Positions 53,608 through 60,603 of a stretch of DNA of 64,000 nt are shown here, piece by piece. The DNA is from an uncultured Bacteroides sp. GTDB lineage: Bacteria > Bacteroidota > Bacteroidia > Bacteroidales > Bacteroidaceae. A program made the position numbers and the translations under genes. The notes beneath the pieces are model-generated. The model was not told the origin of the DNA. It worked only from the letters and a program-made list of their open reading frames with translations, and made no database searches. The stretch is taken from the NCBI RefSeq assembly GCF_963676325.1, contig NZ_OY781099.1:2604001-2668000 (forward strand), written 5' to 3'. The stretch's first letter is position 1; each line of letters begins with the position of its first letter.

Positions 53608-54594
53608 TTATGGCAGCAGTTTTAGCTCATCTAACTTCTTAGACATGCTTGTGTCACAGGCAAGCAAAGAGATAGCTTCGTTATTCTGGTCGAGCATAAG
53701 AATGAGACTTTCCTTGTGCCTGCCATTCATTACATATACCGGATTAAAGTAAGCTACTTTTTTAAGGTATTTAGCTATACAAGATACATCTTCATTCTTT
53801 TTGCCCGAAACAGGAAACAACTCAAATTTATCTTTATTACTGGCAACATACTTGGCTACTTCAGGAAAATCTGCTTTTGAGAAGTCAGCATCATCACAAA
53901 ACAGATAGACTATTTTATATTTCTTCTGAGAAGTTTTTATCAAAGAATCCATCATTGACACACTAGCCATACGAATTCTCACAAGGCTATCGGGCAATTC
54001 TGTTTCAAGACTGAGGCTTTTGGGCAAGTCGGCGTAATGAGTCCACAAATCAGGAGGCTTTCTCCAGAAGATCGATCTAAGAATATCTTCTGCACTAAAG
54101 GATAAACCTGGCCGGGAAGACGGGCCAAACATAGTCGCTATTTTATTCGAAGCAAGATAGCGGGGAGCCATGGCTTCTTTACTGAGTTCCATTCCACGTC
54201 TTGTCGATATATTCAGAGAGCCAAATCCCATAGGATCAACTTTCAACTTCTGTCCACGCTTAGGATTCTCATAAAAAGAGGCAAAGCAAGACATACTCAG
54301 CATAATCTTCCCCACTTTGAGATCCTGAAAATTGTCTTTCTTTCCAAGAATCTCATTCGTTAAATCCCTCACATCAGTAGGACTCGTAAAAGAAGAAGAG
54401 GAAGAAGACATACGGGGAGCGCCCAGATTGATAGCTTTTAATGCTTCCGGGTTAATAATTATTTCCTTTTCCTTAGAAACTTCTCCTACTGGAGTTAGCA
54501 AATGTCTTTTTAATGTATCCTGCCTTTCATAAGCATTTGCTATTGCAAAGCCAGCTACCAGGAAAAATATAAATAGATAATTTCTTTTTGTCAT
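53608..54594 (-). CDS. Hypothetical secreted protein of the ECF sigma operon
   Basis: A 328-residue protein with a signal peptide (cut near AIANA). I recognise no family with confidence. The first half has a Ser run (SSSSSFTSP), DVRDLTNEILGKKDNFQ and LSMSCFASFYENPKRG. The second half has alternating hydrophobic strands and helices (KKYKIVYLFCDDADFSKADFP, VYVMNGRHKESLILML) that could be a degenerate thioredoxin-like fold without a CxxC pair. It begins immediately after the stop of the DUF4943-like gene (TAAATG), and is the last gene of the leftward sigma operon. Confidence 0.6.
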   Translation of the reverse strand: MTKRNYLFIFFLVAGFAIANAYERQDTLKRHLLTPVGEVSKEKEIIINPEALKAINLGAPRMSSSSSSFTSPTDVRDLTNEILGKKDNFQDLKVGKIMLSMSCFASFYENPKRGQKLKVDPMGFGSLNISTRRGMELSKEAMAPRYLASNKIATMFGPSSRPGLSFSAEDILRSIFWRKPPDLWTHYADLPKSLSLETELPDSLVRIRMASVSMMDSLIKTSQKKYKIVYLFCDDADFSKADFPEVAKYVASNKDKFELFPVSGKKNEDVSCIAKYLKKVAYFNPVYVMNGRHKESLILMLDQNNEAISLLACDTSMSKKLDELKLLP

Positions 54595-55119
54595 TTAATT
54601 CCATCGATAATTAGTACCTGTTAATGGATCATCTAAGAAAGGATCCTGCAGGTTATATTCCGGTTGGTTCATCACCTTATTCCACCATTTTATATATAAA
54701 TCAGCTACTTCCTTAATTTCATCATCTGTAAGGAAAGCATATTGCAAATGTTCATTTACCTCTTTATGAATAAGTTTGCGCCCCAAAGAGGCATATCTAC
54801 CTACCCTTATTGATTCAATAGTCCACATTACGCATTCTCCCAACCGGTATTTAGCATTAGGTCCGTATGAAGTGGTCATATTAGCCGGGAAGAAGGGAAC
54901 AGAAGACATATCTTTTACGTGAGTTATCAGCTCAGGAATATCTTTCTTTGCAAAAATAGGAACTTCAACAAATCCACTAGGACTTTTAGTATCATAAGTA
55001 CCAGCTTTTATCTCTTTTACAAAAACCTCAGGATCCGGGTTATCAAAATCAACGTCTTCACCATTGCAACCCATTAAAAACAAGAAACCCATCAGTAATG
55101 ACCATATACAGTTCTTCAT
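54595..55119 (-). CDS. DUF4943-like lipoprotein
   Basis: A 174-residue lipoprotein (hydrophobic run, then LMGC at residue 18, followed by NGEDVDFDN). The rest contains VKEIKAGTYD, GFVEVPIFAKKDIPELI, YRLGECVMWTIESIRVGRYASLG and a C-terminal WWNKVMNQPEYN. This pattern matches my recollection of DUF4943, a Bacteroides family without assigned role. The acidic residues after the Cys suggest surface export. It follows the barrel fusion gene after 35 bp and abuts the next gene. Confidence 0.55.
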   Translation of the reverse strand: MKNCIWSLLMGFLFLMGCNGEDVDFDNPDPEVFVKEIKAGTYDTKSPSGFVEVPIFAKKDIPELITHVKDMSSVPFFPANMTTSYGPNAKYRLGECVMWTIESIRVGRYASLGRKLIHKEVNEHLQYAFLTDDEIKEVADLYIKWWNKVMNQPEYNLQDPFLDDPLTGTNYRWN

Positions 55120-55154
55120 AATATAGTTTCATTAAGGAATTTATAAGCATGTAA

Positions 55155-56234
55155 TCAATACATTACCTTTACCCCACAGTGGAGGTTAAAATTCAGAGGT
55201 CGTTCTCTTCTAATAGTAGATGCTAGTGTATGATCATCAAAGTAGTAGGCCACACCTGGTTCTGCGAAGAGAGCCACGTGATCGGTTACATTATACTGCA
55301 ATCCAAGGGATGAAGCAAGAGAGCATTGCAGTCCATTTATGGAAAGAGGTTGATCATCACTGCCACCGGAACCACTATTTGTTTTAGGGGAGATGCATTC
55401 TTCAAGCATTCCACCGGCAGACAAATAAGCATTAAACTTCTTGTGACAGAAAAAAGCCCAGTTCGCTTTAAGAGGAATTCCCAGGAAATGAATTTTTTGT
55501 TTATCAATGGTTGCTCCACTCAGGTCTTTTGATTTTGAACGTAAAAGTGTATAATTCAATCCACTCTCCAATGACAGATTCCTTGCCACCTTTTTGCTAA
55601 TGGTAATTCCTAATGAGATAGGAGATTTATGATCAATAGTGATTGGTTGCAGATTGTCTCCTATGGAAGATATAGTTTTGCCTTTTTCAACAGAAGCAGT
55701 TAACCCCACTGTCCATTCAATTGGGATGCAGACTTTTTCAGCTTCTTCTTTATCTTCTGCCAGTATATCTGCCTTCCGGACATCAGCAGTAAGAATAGGT
55801 CTTTCAGGTTTATTTTCGGGCTGAACTTTATCAATTACAGAATCAGTCAGATTCTGTTCAGCAGTATTCTCAATAACCTCTTCCTGTTTCAGGATAGATT
55901 TCGGTTCTTCATTATCTGATACCGGGAGCTCAGCAGGTATAACCTTTTCAGCCTTTGCCATAGTAGCATGTTTTTTCACTGCAGGAGCAGAAGCTTTGCA
56001 TAATGAAGATGACATTTCTTTTTGAGGGGTATACATCCATACTGCAGCCGAGCAGGCAAGCAGTAACAGAAAAATGGCTGCAGCAGCTATAAAGCATGCA
56101 GAATAGAGCTTTCTGGGAGAAGGTTTGGAAAGTTCTTTTTCCAGATTCTCCCACATATCCTGTTTCAACGGAATTTCATATCGATTCAGTCGGGAACGGA
56201 ACAGTTCGGTTAATTCATCTTCATTCTTCTTCAT
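55155..56234 (-). CDS. Inner-membrane-anchored outer-membrane beta-barrel protein, putative sigma regulator
   Basis: A 359-residue protein in three parts. First, about 45 charged N-terminal residues (ELTELFRSRLNRYEIPLKQD) with no signal peptide. Second, one membrane segment (about 46-67). Third, an acidic Pro/Glu/Lys linker (about 70-175) and a PorT-like outer-membrane barrel with alternating strands (LSLESGLNYTLLRSK, LQYNVTDHVALFAEPGVAYYF). Such a protein could reach from the cytoplasm to the outer membrane. It overlaps the sigma factor gene by 14 bp, so the cytoplasmic end may hold or release that sigma factor (inference). Confidence 0.65.
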   Translation of the reverse strand: MKKNEDELTELFRSRLNRYEIPLKQDMWENLEKELSKPSPRKLYSACFIAAAAIFLLLLACSAAVWMYTPQKEMSSSLCKASAPAVKKHATMAKAEKVIPAELPVSDNEEPKSILKQEEVIENTAEQNLTDSVIDKVQPENKPERPILTADVRKADILAEDKEEAEKVCIPIEWTVGLTASVEKGKTISSIGDNLQPITIDHKSPISLGITISKKVARNLSLESGLNYTLLRSKSKDLSGATIDKQKIHFLGIPLKANWAFFCHKKFNAYLSAGGMLEECISPKTNSGSGGSDDQPLSINGLQCSLASSLGLQYNVTDHVALFAEPGVAYYFDDHTLASTIRRERPLNFNLHCGVKVMY

Positions 56235-56883
56235 TGCGGATAAATTCTTTAATTCTCTTTGCTAACATACATTTTGCTCTGTGAAGTTGTGAAGTGGATG
56301 AGTGTTCGTTGATGTGTAGCATAGTTGCAATTTCCTTATGTGTCTTTTCTTCGAACACATATAAATTGAATACTGTGCGATATCCCGTGGGCAGTTCTGT
56401 AACAAAAAGCATTAGCTGTGCATCAGACAGGCCTTCGTACAATTCCCTTTCGGGCAATTCCATCACGTCTGGCAGCTCTTCTTCCTGAACTATTACTTCC
56501 TGCATCTTTTTTCTTTGCTGCAGGTAGTCCAATGAAAGATTTACCATTACACGATTCATCCACAATTCCAAAGAGCCTTCACCACGATAGTTGAATTTTG
56601 AAATAGACTTATATATCTTTATAAAGCCATCGTGAAGAAGATCGTGGGCAACATCAATATCGCCTGTATAACGATAACAAACTGCAAGTAGTCGCTTAGA
56701 GTAAAGCGTGTAAAGGCTCTTCCGAGCAACATTATCGCCTGCCCGGCATCCTTTAGCCAATTCTAACTCATCTTCCAATTTACTCTCGTTTTGTATAGAC
56801 GTAATTTTGTGTTGTCTATATGTATAACTCCGTGAATTTATAAATGCTGCACGAGAAAAGAATAAAAATTTCTCCCGAACCAT
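56221..56883 (-). CDS. ECF-type RNA polymerase sigma factor
   Basis: A protein of up to 220 residues with sigma region 2 (SLYTLYSKRLLAVCYRYTG, then AHDLLHDGFIKIYKSI) and region 4 (LPTGYRTVFNLYVFEEKTHK, then SSTSQLHRAKCMLAKRIKEF). The first 30 residues (MVREKFLFFSRAAF...) look unlike a sigma factor. The -7 box at 56898-56905 would leave a leader of only about 8 nt, so the true start may be a later non-ATG codon near residue 36. It is the first gene of a four-gene operon with the barrel fusion, and probably controls envelope genes. Confidence 0.82.
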   Translation of the reverse strand: MVREKFLFFSRAAFINSRSYTYRQHKITSIQNESKLEDELELAKGCRAGDNVARKSLYTLYSKRLLAVCYRYTGDIDVAHDLLHDGFIKIYKSISKFNYRGEGSLELWMNRVMVNLSLDYLQQRKKMQEVIVQEEELPDVMELPERELYEGLSDAQLMLFVTELPTGYRTVFNLYVFEEKTHKEIATMLHINEHSSTSQLHRAKCMLAKRIKEFIRNEEE

Positions 56884-56897
56884 AAATTTATAACAAA

Positions 56898-56905
56898 CAA
56901 AGATA
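56898..56905 (-). promoter_or_regulatory. -7 box of the ECF sigma operon
   Basis: The minus strand reads TATCTTTG, a TAnnTTTG match. The start site would be near 56890, only a few bases from the first ATG. Confidence 0.5.
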
Positions 56906-56935
56906 AAAGAAGTTTCTGAATCTGCCTCATAACCT

Positions 56936-57023
56936 AGACGAATATACCCTTTTCACCAGACGAATTGGCCTAATTAGTTAGATGAATAGTTTTAAGAGGT
57001 TAAACAAATTATAAAGGAAGCAT
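56936..57023. repeat. Array of 22-bp direct repeats with AGACGAAT cores (I)
   Basis: AGACGAAT (56936), AGACGAAT (56958), AGATGAAT (56980) and the weaker AAACAAAT (57002) are each 22 bp apart. The core is not clearly palindromic, unlike the other arrays. It lies just upstream of the sigma operon promoter. Confidence 0.7.
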
Positions 57024-57031
57024 TCATTTAA

Positions 57032-57119
57032 AGACCTACACCTTTTTAAAATTATGTCTAGACTTTAAATAAACAAAGTCTACAACTTATTTTATAAAGG
57101 TGTAGACCTAAAATAAAAA
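57032..57119. repeat. Array of four 22-bp units with GTCTAGAC-like cores (H)
   Basis: Cores at 57034 (ACCTACAC), 57056 (GTCTAGAC), 57078 (GTCTACAA) and 57100 (GTGTAGAC) are spaced exactly 22 bp. The outer units are also inverted copies of each other, so 57033-57108 forms an imperfect 34-bp inverted repeat (27 matches). It begins 8 bp after array I and ends at the nadC terminator. Confidence 0.75.
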
Positions 57120-57155
57120 ACATCCCGTTTAGTTGAGTTACCAAACGGGATGTTT
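57118..57155 (-). terminator. Terminator of the DUF4783-nadC operon
   Basis: AAACATCCCGTTT (57118-57130) pairs perfectly with AAACGGGATGTTT (57143-57155). On the minus strand a T-run follows, as expected for an intrinsic terminator after nadC. Confidence 0.88.
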
Positions 57156-57186
57156 ATATAAATTATAAGGAGATCTTATTCTATTA

Positions 57187-58026
57187 CTAGCAAGCTTTGA
57201 AACTCATATCTAGTCCTTTTACTGAATGAGTAAGCGCACCTACAGAAATATAGTCCACTCCACACTCTGCATAATCGCGAAGAGTCTTGAAAGTAATACC
57301 ACCCGAAGATTCAGTTTCGAATCTGCCTGCAATCATTTCTACAGCCTTACGGGTATTATCAGTATTGAAGTTATCGAGCATAATGCGGTCTACCCCACCA
57401 AGATCAAGTACTTGTTTGAGTTCATCAAAGTTACGCACTTCAATTTCAATCTTCAAATCTTTCCCTTTTGCTTTGCAATATTCCTTAGCACGAGTAATAG
57501 CTTTATCAATTCCGCCGGCAAAATCCACATGATTGTCCTTCAGCAAGATCATATCAAACAGTCCGATGCGGTGATTTACGCCACCACCTATTTTTACAGC
57601 TTCTTTCTCAAGCATACGCATGCCCGGAGTTGTTTTACGTGTATCCAGTACTCTGGTTTTTGTTCCTTCCAAAGCCTTCACGTATTTGCGGGTTGTAGTT
57701 GCAATGCCGCTCATACGCTGCATCACGTTCAGCATCAATCGTTCTGTTTGCAACAAAGACTGTACTTTTCCTTCTACAATCATTGCCACATCACCCGGTT
57801 TTACTTCCGCGCCATCGTTAATAAATACCTCAACCTTCAGTTCAGAATCAAAGCGGTTAAATATTTCTTTTGCTATTTCTATTCCTGCAAGTACACCCTC
57901 TTCTTTAATAAGAAGTTTAGATTTTCCCATGGCAGTAGCAGGGATACAGGAAAGAGTTGTATGGTCGCCATCACCAATATCTTCGGCAAAAGCTAGATCT
58001 ATTAATCTGTCAATTAAATCATTCAT
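57187..58026 (-). CDS. nadC: Nicotinate-nucleotide pyrophosphorylase (carboxylating)
   Basis: A 279-residue quinolinate phosphoribosyltransferase. Typical blocks are DGDHTTLSCIPA, ERLMLNVMQRMSGIAT, VLDTRKTTPGMRMLEKEAV, GGGVNHRIGLFDMILLKDNH, IEIEVRNFDEL, and the end block GVDYISVGALTHSVKGLDMS. It makes nicotinate mononucleotide from quinolinate and PRPP in de novo NAD synthesis. nadA and nadB are not in the window. Its start overlaps the DUF4783 gene by 8 bp, so the two are coupled. Confidence 0.95.
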   Translation of the reverse strand: MNDLIDRLIDLAFAEDIGDGDHTTLSCIPATAMGKSKLLIKEEGVLAGIEIAKEIFNRFDSELKVEVFINDGAEVKPGDVAMIVEGKVQSLLQTERLMLNVMQRMSGIATTTRKYVKALEGTKTRVLDTRKTTPGMRMLEKEAVKIGGGVNHRIGLFDMILLKDNHVDFAGGIDKAITRAKEYCKAKGKDLKIEIEVRNFDELKQVLDLGGVDRIMLDNFNTDNTRKAVEMIAGRFETESSGGITFKTLRDYAECGVDYISVGALTHSVKGLDMSFKAC

Positions 58027-58414
58027 TTGTTTTAACTATTCTTATTTGATGAATTAAAGCTGAATCGTTACCGCTCTTCTTGAAAAAACAATTTACCCTG
58101 AATGAGCCGTTTGCAGTACTTAAAGTACCAACAATAAAACCGGATTCATTTCTGTCTCCCTGATGATTTACTGTAAATCCGGTAACCTTATTTGCAGAAA
58201 AAAAGCCGGCCATAGCCTTCTGAGTTTCTGATTTACTAAAAGTTTGTGTATTATCCCGGATAATTACTACTACCTGACTACCCAGGAAAGGGGCTAAATC
58301 CTGTGCACTTCCTTTTTTAAAGGCGGTTGTTAACCCGGAAGGCATATTCTGTGCCAAAGCAAAAAACGTACAGAATACAAAAGCCGTAAACATTAAAAGG
58401 ATTCGTTTTTTCAT
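58019..58414 (-). CDS. DUF4783 secreted protein
   Basis: A 131-residue protein with a signal peptide (MKKRILLMFTAFVFCTFFALAQ) and a small NTF2-like domain of DUF4783 (SGLTTAFKKGSAQDLAPFLG, IIRDNTQTFSKSETQKAM, then FTVNHQGDR). I start it at 58414; the in-frame start at 58468 lies before the -7 box at 58437-58444. The role is unknown, but its pairing with nadC is, as I recall, common in Bacteroidetes. Confidence 0.75.
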   Translation of the reverse strand: MKKRILLMFTAFVFCTFFALAQNMPSGLTTAFKKGSAQDLAPFLGSQVVVIIRDNTQTFSKSETQKAMAGFFSANKVTGFTVNHQGDRNESGFIVGTLSTANGSFRVNCFFKKSGNDSALIHQIRIVKTNE

Positions 58415-58436
58415 ATCAATGAGCATTAATATGCGA

Positions 58437-58444
58437 CAAAGGTA
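58437..58444 (-). promoter_or_regulatory. -7 box of the DUF4783-nadC operon
   Basis: The minus strand reads TACCTTTG (TAnnTTTG). The start site near 58429 fits the ATG at 58414 and rules out the longer frame. Confidence 0.6.
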
Positions 58445-58497
58445 TTGAATATTTCTGGAAAACAACACGTATTTTCCCTAATTCAAAAGAAAAGTCC

Positions 58498-58505
58498 TAT
58501 TTTTG
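58498..58505 (+). promoter_or_regulatory. -7 box of rlmH
   Basis: TATTTTTG followed by CA matches the consensus about 35 bp before the rlmH ATG. Confidence 0.6.
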
Positions 58506-58539
58506 CACTTTAAAAATCCCTCAAAAAAGAAATTATCTG

Positions 58540-59013
58540 ATGAAAATATCGCTAATCGTTGTAGGAAGAACAGTAGAAAAACATTATATCACTGCAATCA
58601 ATGACTATATTGAACGCACAAAGCACTTTATCTCTTTCGATATGGAGGTGATTCCAGAACTAAAAAACACCAAGAACCTGACTATGGATCAACAGAAAGA
58701 AAAAGAGGGCGAGCTGATTTTAAAGGCATTTCAGCCGGGTGATGTGATTGTTCTGCTCGATGAATTTGGCAAGGAATTTCGTTCTGTGGATTTTGCTAAC
58801 TGGATTGAAAAGAAGATGGCCAACGTGAATAAGCGATTGGTTTTCGTTATTGGCGGACCTTATGGCTTTTCTCAGAAGATATATGAAGCAGCACACGAAA
58901 AGATTTCGCTATCCAAAATGACATTCTCTCATCAGATGGTGCGATTAATCTTTGTGGAACAGCTTTACAGGGCCATGACCATACTGAATAACGGCCCCTA
59001 TCACCACGAATAA
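58540..59013 (+). CDS. rlmH: 23S rRNA (pseudouridine1915-N3)-methyltransferase RlmH
   Basis: A 157-residue SPOUT methyltransferase. It has the trefoil-knot motifs GDVIVLLDEFGKEFRSVDFA, VFVIGGPYGFSQ and LSKMTFSHQMVRLIFVEQLYRA, and the end YHHE. It methylates pseudouridine 1915 of 23S rRNA in 70S ribosomes, using S-adenosylmethionine. Length and all motifs are typical. It is a single gene with its own -7 box, divergent from the nadC operon. Confidence 0.95.
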   Translation: MKISLIVVGRTVEKHYITAINDYIERTKHFISFDMEVIPELKNTKNLTMDQQKEKEGELILKAFQPGDVIVLLDEFGKEFRSVDFANWIEKKMANVNKRLVFVIGGPYGFSQKIYEAAHEKISLSKMTFSHQMVRLIFVEQLYRAMTILNNGPYHHE

Positions 59014-59019
59014 AAAAAA

Positions 59020-59054
59020 CTCCCAGTAAGAATCTGTTAAGATTTTACCGGGAG
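59020..59054. terminator. Terminator between rlmH and the GH13 gene
   Basis: CTCCCAGTAA (59020-59029) pairs with TTACCGGGAG (59045-59054), with one mismatch. Eight A residues lie on its left side, giving a U-run for the leftward GH13 transcript. Confidence 0.8.
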
Positions 59055-59080
59055 CAGAACCAACATAACCATCTGACCTG

Positions 59081-60496
59081 TTATTTCACGAATATTTTAT
59101 ACTCCCATGGAGCTAGATTAGTGGGAAGAGTTGCTTTTTTCCCCACGAAGTAATCTTTAAATTCTCCTTTTGGAGCCTCATTCTTAAATGAAAGAGTAAC
59201 CGGTTCTTTACTGAGATTGAGATAAACCAATACTTCTGATGCCGCAAGTTTACGGGCGAAAACAAATACATTAGGAGACGTTGTGTGATATCTCACCATT
59301 TCGCCACCCTTTTCACCGGCTGCCAAAGCAGCTTGTGTATGTTTCAACTCGTTCAACTTCTTATAGAAAGCGAACATTTCATTTTTAGTCCAGTCCGGCG
59401 CTTTATCTTTTTCGAAGAACTTGAGCGCACGATTCATTCCAACTTCCTGTCCTGTATAGATAAGTGGCATACCTTTCAGTGTATAAGTAAGCACCGCAAA
59501 AGCTTTCACTCCATCACCCAGGCGAACAAACTCTGTTCCTTCCCATGAATTCAGGTCATGGTTCGTTATATGATTCATCAGATAAGCATCTTTCGGGAAA
59601 ACACTATCCTGATGAGCAAGAAGTTTATCTATATCCAACGTATTTTTCACGGCATTTGCAGCTAAATCCGCATCCGCTTTTTTATGAACATATTGCGCTT
59701 TTACAGTATCGTTAGAGCCTTTGGCAATCTTGCCCATTAAATCTTTCAACGGCCAGTTATAGGCCATATCGAAAGCTTTTTCGGTAAGTTCGGGTTTTTC
59801 GGCCTCAGCCAGCATAAACACTGGTTTTATAGAATCCAGTTCTTTGCGCACCGTATTCCAGAAATCGGTTGGAACTTCAAACGCCACATCGCAACGGTAT
59901 CCGTCAATATCGCATTCCTTCACCCAGAATTTCATTGCATCAATCATGGCAGCACGCATTTCTGTCTTTTTATAGTCCAGCTTATAGGTATCTGTCCAGT
60001 TAAACGGACTAACTATTTTCCCCAGACTATCTTTTACATACCAATCGGGATGCTGTTTTACCCATACATTATCGCATCCGGTGTGGTTGGCAACCCAGTC
60101 TAATATCACTTTAAAGCCCATTTCATGAGCCTTTTTCACCATTTCTTTCAAATCGGCAACGGTTCCAAACTCAGGATTCACCTCTTTATAGTTTTTTACA
60201 GCATAATAACTGCCCAATTTTCCTTTTCTGTTCAGTTCTGAAATAGGATTAACTGGCATCAGCCAAAGAATATCCACACCAAGTTCTTTTAATTGAGGAA
60301 GATGTGTCTGGAATGCTTTGATTGTTCCTTCGTTAGTGTACTGACGGAGATTAACCTCATAAATAACAGCATTGCGTGACCACTCGGGATGAGTTACACC
60401 AGATTGAGAATTATCGGACGTTATTGCCTTTTTAGGCGTGCACGAGAAAAGCACCAGAACAATAAATAGCCCAATAAGATGATGAAATTTCTTCAT
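59081..60496 (-). CDS. GH13 alpha-amylase family lipoprotein
   Basis: A 471-residue lipoprotein (signal ending LFSC at residue 19). The (beta/alpha)8 barrel has the GH13 regions VILDWVANHTG (I), DGYRCDVA with the nucleophile Asp (II), MLAEAEKPE with the acid/base Glu (III), and TNHDLNSWEG with the transition-state Asp (IV). A short C-terminal beta domain ends in APWEYKIFVK. It should cut alpha-1,4-glucans at the cell surface or in the periplasm. No SusCD pair or regulator is adjacent, so it is not in a classical polysaccharide utilisation locus. Confidence 0.88.
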   Translation of the reverse strand: MKKFHHLIGLFIVLVLFSCTPKKAITSDNSQSGVTHPEWSRNAVIYEVNLRQYTNEGTIKAFQTHLPQLKELGVDILWLMPVNPISELNRKGKLGSYYAVKNYKEVNPEFGTVADLKEMVKKAHEMGFKVILDWVANHTGCDNVWVKQHPDWYVKDSLGKIVSPFNWTDTYKLDYKKTEMRAAMIDAMKFWVKECDIDGYRCDVAFEVPTDFWNTVRKELDSIKPVFMLAEAEKPELTEKAFDMAYNWPLKDLMGKIAKGSNDTVKAQYVHKKADADLAANAVKNTLDIDKLLAHQDSVFPKDAYLMNHITNHDLNSWEGTEFVRLGDGVKAFAVLTYTLKGMPLIYTGQEVGMNRALKFFEKDKAPDWTKNEMFAFYKKLNELKHTQAALAAGEKGGEMVRYHTTSPNVFVFARKLAASEVLVYLNLSKEPVTLSFKNEAPKGEFKDYFVGKKATLPTNLAPWEYKIFVK

Positions 60497-60525
60497 AGTA
60501 TTGCAAGTATTAAATGGTTGTGATT

Positions 60526-60533
60526 CAAAAATA
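60526..60533 (-). promoter_or_regulatory. -7 box of the GH13 gene
   Basis: The minus strand reads TATTTTTG (TAnnTTTG) about 30 bp before the GH13 ATG. Confidence 0.55.
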
Positions 60534-60585
60534 ACTATTTACATTACAACGCAACAGCGAACACTAAATAAAAGAATTAAAAAAG

Positions 60586-60603
60586 AATGCAAACGTTCGC
60601 ATT
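60586..60603. promoter_or_regulatory. LacI-family-like operator palindrome
   Basis: AATGCAAACGTTCGCATT is an 18-bp palindrome with one mismatched pair and a central AACGTT, like LacI/PurR-type operators. It overlaps the stop codon of the upstream EEP gene and lies about 55 bp before the GH13 -7 box, where it could control GH13. Confidence 0.4.

Noticed and set aside
26467..57119. The 22-bp arrays as CRISPR arrays
   Set aside because: The period (22 bp) is far too short for repeat plus spacer, copies are three or four, the cores are short words (mostly palindromes), and no cas gene is present.
56884..57186. Arrays H and I as a single inverted repeat or terminator
   Set aside because: H does form an imperfect inverted repeat, but the 22-bp spacing explains both arrays, and a separate strong terminator lies at 57118-57155.
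57226..57996. A 256-codon plus-strand frame opposite nadC
   Set aside because: nadC is certain on the other strand; this frame is Cys/Phe/His-rich and typical of an antisense shadow.
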